A DNA stretch of 64,000 nucleotides. It comes from Paracoccus sp. IB05 (lineage in GTDB: Bacteria; Pseudomonadota; Alphaproteobacteria; Rhodobacterales; Rhodobacteraceae). Positions 61,147-64,000 of the stretch are shown here, piece by piece (position 1 is the first letter of the stretch; every line of letters starts with the position of its first letter). The notes below the pieces were generated by a model. The model saw nothing but the letters and a program-made list of their open reading frames with translations, did no database searches and was not told the DNA's origin. Location: assembly GCF_016405985.1 (NCBI RefSeq), contig NZ_JAEFCF010000005.1, positions 124,001 to 188,000 of the forward strand, written 5' to 3'. Both the position numbers and the translations under genes were made by a program.

Positions 61147-61393
61147 TTGTTGCACCTGCGAGGCATTTCTTTGCCAAACTAGTAGCGATTCGCAGAAGCG
61201 CGCAACAAAATTAGTTTGTCAGACGCAAAAAATTGTGGATTCACTTGCGGTATTGGGCAAATTGCGAGCAGCTATGCGGCAGATTGACTGCGATACTGAT
61301 CCAAACCGCCGAATTTTGGGGTAGATTGCCACATGGTTTTGGTTTTTTGTGGAATTTCTGTGGCGATAGCGCCTGTGAAGAATGAGGTGACAC
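61147..61393. promoter_or_regulatory. Divergent promoter region of phosphatase operon and DeoR gene
   Basis: About 250 AT-richer bases. CAAACTA (61175-61181) and TAGTTTG (61212-61218) form a 7-base inverted pair 30 bases apart. Close to the DeoR start, TTTTGTGGAATTTCTGTGGC contains a direct repeat of T(T/C)TGTGG. These are plausible DeoR-type operators controlling both directions. No -10/-35 pair is clear enough to place. Confidence 0.45.
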
Positions 61394-62167
61394 ATGTGGT
61401 CGCATGAGCGGCAGGCGCAGATCCTCGGTCAGCTGACCGCGCGGCAGAAGGTTTCAACCGGCGAGCTTGCGGCTCAATTTGATGTCTCGCGCGAAACGAT
61501 CCGGCGCGATCTTCTGGAAATGGAGGAGAGCGGGCTTCTGAACCGCGTCCATGGCGGGGCGACCCTTGCTCGATCCGGGATCGAACCGGAGCCCGCCTAT
61601 GAAATGCGCCGCGCCGAGAATGTGGCCCAGAAAACCGCCATCGGACGCAAGGCCCTGACCCTTGTCCCCGAGGGCTCGACACTCTTCATTGACACCGGCA
61701 CCACCACCATCGCTTTCGCGCGCGAACTGGCGGCGCGGGGCAATATCCGCGTGATCACCAATTCCTTTGAGATTGCCCGCATCATGTCTTCGGGGCGCGA
61801 TTGCGATATCCTGCTGCTTGGGGGGCGGCCACATCGCGATGTGCCAGCGACCTATGGCGAGATGACCCTGTCGCAGATCGATCGCTTCCTCGCCGATTTC
61901 GCCGTCATCTCGCCGGTGGGCCTGCATCCCGACCGCGGCGTCACGGATTACGAGCTGCATGAAGCCGAGGTCGCCCGGGCGATGATGCGTCGCGCCCAGT
62001 CGAATATTCTGCTCTGCGATTCCGGAAAGATCGGCGCGGAAAGCCGGGTCTCGATCTGCCGCCTTGAGGAGATCAACCATCTGGTCACCGATCCGCATCC
62101 GCGCGGTGCCGGTCTGACCCTGACGCGCGGCACGGTGCATTTTTGCGAGGTTACGACAGGCAGCTGA
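61394..62167 (+). CDS. DeoR-family transcriptional regulator (GlpR type)
   Basis: 257 residues. N-terminal DeoR helix-turn-helix ERQAQILGQLTARQKVSTGELAAQFDVSRETIRRDLLEME and the family motif LNRVHGGA. C-terminal DeoRC sensor with FIDTGTTTIAFARELA, VITNSFEIARIM, LLLGGRPHRDV and LLCDSGKIG. Such regulators sense phosphorylated intermediates, which fits an operon with kinases and a phosphatase. RBS GAGGTGACAC; divergent from that operon. Confidence 0.92.
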   Translation: MWSHERQAQILGQLTARQKVSTGELAAQFDVSRETIRRDLLEMEESGLLNRVHGGATLARSGIEPEPAYEMRRAENVAQKTAIGRKALTLVPEGSTLFIDTGTTTIAFARELAARGNIRVITNSFEIARIMSSGRDCDILLLGGRPHRDVPATYGEMTLSQIDRFLADFAVISPVGLHPDRGVTDYELHEAEVARAMMRRAQSNILLCDSGKIGAESRVSICRLEEINHLVTDPHPRGAGLTLTRGTVHFCEVTTGS

Positions 62168-62312
62168 CCCCAGCCCGATGGCTTGCAGGGGTCAGGCCTC
62201 ACCCGGCCATTCGCCCTGTCCTGGCCCGCATCATCTCCATTCCTTTCGCGATATCTGCCCCGGTCGCCGCCCCAAAAGCGTCGCGGCAGAAGGGCAGAAA
62301 TGCAGGGGGAAG

Positions 62313-62346
62313 ACCCGCGCGCCCCGCGCTCCGCGGGGGGGCGCTT
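62313..62346. terminator. Possible terminator between convergent genes
   Basis: CCCCGCG and CGCGGGG with a tiny CT-C loop lie in the 180-bp gap between the convergent DeoR and MscS genes, followed by GCGCTTTC. The stem is very GC-rich, the T-tract weak. Confidence 0.4.
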
Positions 62347-63582
62347 TCAGGCACCTTCCGGAACTGGCAATCTTCTGAAATCGCTCCCCGAAGGCGACTG
62401 AAACACCGCGAGGCCGAACTCTGGCAGGACGCCGTAAAGGTGGTCGAAAATATCTGCCTGTATGCCCTCATAGGCCACCCAGGCGATGGTGTTCGTAAAG
62501 CAATAGATCTCGATCGGCAGCCCGTCAGCCTCGGGGGGAAGTTGACGCACGATCATCGTCATGTCCTGACGAAGCTGCGAATGCGCCTTGAGATAACTCT
62601 CCACATAGGCGCGGAAGGTGCCGATATTGGTCAGGCGGCGGCGGTTCGAACTGACCTCATCGGGCTCAAGCACCGCGTTCCAGTCCGAAAGTTCACGGGT
62701 CTTGCGCTCGATATAGCTTCTGATGGGCTTCATTTGCTGCAGTCGAAGCAACTCATCATCCGAAAGATAGCGGATGGTATTCTGGTCAATGTTGAGCGAG
62801 CGCTTGATCCTGCGCCCGCCCGTTTCCTGCATTCCGCGCCAGTTCTTGAACGGCTGGGTGACGAGATTCCGAATCGGAACCGTCGTAATCGTCTTATCCC
62901 AGTTCTGGACCTTTACCGTATGGAGCGCGATCTCGATCACATCGCCATCGGCATTCTGGGCCGGCATTTCGACCCAGTCACCAACCTTGACCATGTCGGT
63001 GGAGCTGATCTGAACCGATGCGACAAGCGACAGAAGCGTATCCTGAAAGACGAGGATGAGAACGGCGGTCAGCGCCCCAAGTCCGGAGAGAAGGATCAGG
63101 GGCGAGCGGTCGATGACCGCCGCAACCATCAGGATCGCCGCAATGCCATAGACGAGAATTGTCGCAACCTGGACATAGCCCTTGATGGATCTGCCATTGC
63201 CCGCAGAACGCCGGTTCCAGATGGTGTGGAAAAGCCCGAGCGCGGCCGAGATGGCCATCGCAAAAACCAGGATGTTGAACGCGTTCGCGACATTGCGGAT
63301 GATTGTGGCGATGGCAAAGGGCAAACCCGGCACTTGCATTATGCCTGAAGAAATCACCAGCGCGGGTGCGGCATTGGCGATCCTTGCGATCACCCCGGAC
63401 CGCACAACTTCAGGGCCCTGGATATACTGGACCCCTTCGATCAGGCGGTGCAGGAGTTTAACCAGCACGGCCTTTGTAACGATGTTCACAAGGGCTGCGG
63501 CAAGGACCAGCGCGCTGAGCCAGAAGAGGGTCTCGACCCAGGGTGTGTCGACCGCGATGGCCCAGAGGTTATTCATAGTCAT
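62347..63582 (-). CDS. Mechanosensitive ion channel, MscS family (YbdG/MscM-like)
   Basis: 411 residues. About five N-terminal hydrophobic helices (LFWLSALVLAAALVNIVTKAVL, NILVFAMAISAALGLFHTIW, VQVATILVYGIAAILMVAAVI). Then the pore helix and beta domain LTAVLILVFQDTLLSLVASVQIS, VGDWVEMPAQNADGDVIEIALHTVKVQNWDKTITTVPI. The long C-terminal soluble domain matches the YbdG group. It is an inner-membrane tension-gated channel releasing solutes on hypo-osmotic shock. Not linked to the neighbouring operon; RBS GAGAGACC. Confidence 0.9.
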   Translation of the reverse strand: MTMNNLWAIAVDTPWVETLFWLSALVLAAALVNIVTKAVLVKLLHRLIEGVQYIQGPEVVRSGVIARIANAAPALVISSGIMQVPGLPFAIATIIRNVANAFNILVFAMAISAALGLFHTIWNRRSAGNGRSIKGYVQVATILVYGIAAILMVAAVIDRSPLILLSGLGALTAVLILVFQDTLLSLVASVQISSTDMVKVGDWVEMPAQNADGDVIEIALHTVKVQNWDKTITTVPIRNLVTQPFKNWRGMQETGGRRIKRSLNIDQNTIRYLSDDELLRLQQMKPIRSYIERKTRELSDWNAVLEPDEVSSNRRRLTNIGTFRAYVESYLKAHSQLRQDMTMIVRQLPPEADGLPIEIYCFTNTIAWVAYEGIQADIFDHLYGVLPEFGLAVFQSPSGSDFRRLPVPEGA

Positions 63583-64000
63583 GGTCTCTCATCTGCCGGA
63601 GTTGCCTGCGAAGGGGGGACCCTGCCTTGTGCCCTCTCAGGCGCCTCGGGGCAATGTCATGGCCAACCTGTCTGTCGGTATCGTGATCAGTATCCGATGC
63701 GGGATCACGGGCTTACGCAAAGGGGAAGGGAGTAAATCCGGACCCCGGTCCCCTGCCTTTCTGAGGCTCTGACAATGATGCGCGCACCCATAAGCCTGCG
63801 GGACAGGGCTTGGCCGCTCCGCTCCCTGGCATGTCGTTCTGGTGGTCTGATGCCAATTGCTTTGCCGCCCCTTCCAAGCGGCAGCTCAGCCTGGCCGGTG
63901 CGGTCCCCGGCCTGATCCGCGACACGAGGAACAGTCGGGAGTGACCGCTCAGGGCGGCGGGCGCACTGCCCCTCCCCCTTGTCGCACCACAATCGCCCAG
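63583..64000. other. Terminal intergenic stretch, nothing recognised
   Basis: About 420 bp upstream of the MscS gene to the window edge. No supported coding frame and no strong palindrome or RNA gene was seen. It probably contains the MscS promoter and the edge of the next locus. Confidence 0.4.

Overview
The window is high-GC chromosomal-type DNA with tightly packed operons, short intergenic gaps and frequent ATGA-type overlaps. The protein families fit an alphaproteobacterium, most likely Rhodobacteraceae/Paracoccaceae. This is inferred from gene content and residue style, not from a database search. No rRNA, tRNA or CRISPR array was seen.

Layout. (1) 1-7560: glyoxylate and glycolate metabolism. 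Partial malate synthase G (glcB) is divergent from an IclR regulator. The glcDEF glycolate oxidase operon is divergent from a FadR-type GntR regulator. Each divergent pair carries a palindromic operator. (2) 7645-14747: a minus-strand oligopeptide-type ABC importer operon ending in an unusual amidohydrolase, with a MocR-type PLP regulator divergent from it. (3) 16704-29884: a CoA-thioester catabolic island. It has a PaaG-like isomerase, a 3-hydroxyacyl-CoA dehydrogenase, an AMP-forming ligase, two further crotonases, a thiolase, an SDR and a Liv-type ABC importer. A palindrome close to TTCCGCTCTGCGGAA recurs four times at transcription-unit starts, which suggests one IclR regulon. (4) 29.9-37.9 kb: an accessory island of insertion-sequence remnants (IS110, IS3, possibly IS21) around a copper/redox gene set. 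That set is two DUF411 proteins, a Tat-exported multicopper oxidase, a TlpA-like thioredoxin and two hypotheticals. (5) 38147-49523: a nine-gene carbohydrate operon with an Rbs-type ABC importer, SorC regulator, aldo/keto reductase, GlpD-like dehydrogenase, DhnA/LsrF-type aldolase, FGGY kinase and GMC oxidoreductase. It mixes parts seen in ery and lsr loci. (6) 49.5-51.2 kb: an IS graveyard (IS66, IS110, IS5 pieces). (7) 51688-62167: an operon, divergent from a DeoR regulator, with an inositol-phosphatase-family enzyme, a peptide-type ABC importer, an M20 amidohydrolase and two choline-kinase-like phosphotransferases. Its substrate is not obvious, and it is the best candidate here for an undescribed pathway. 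(8) 62347-63582: an MscS-family channel.

How it works together. The cell appears to be a versatile heterotrophic scavenger. Four high-affinity ABC importers are each physically linked to their catabolic enzymes and to a regulator of a different family. In all four importers a perfect inverted repeat lies directly downstream of the substrate-binding-protein gene and before the next transporter gene. Such a hairpin would favour binding protein over membrane components.
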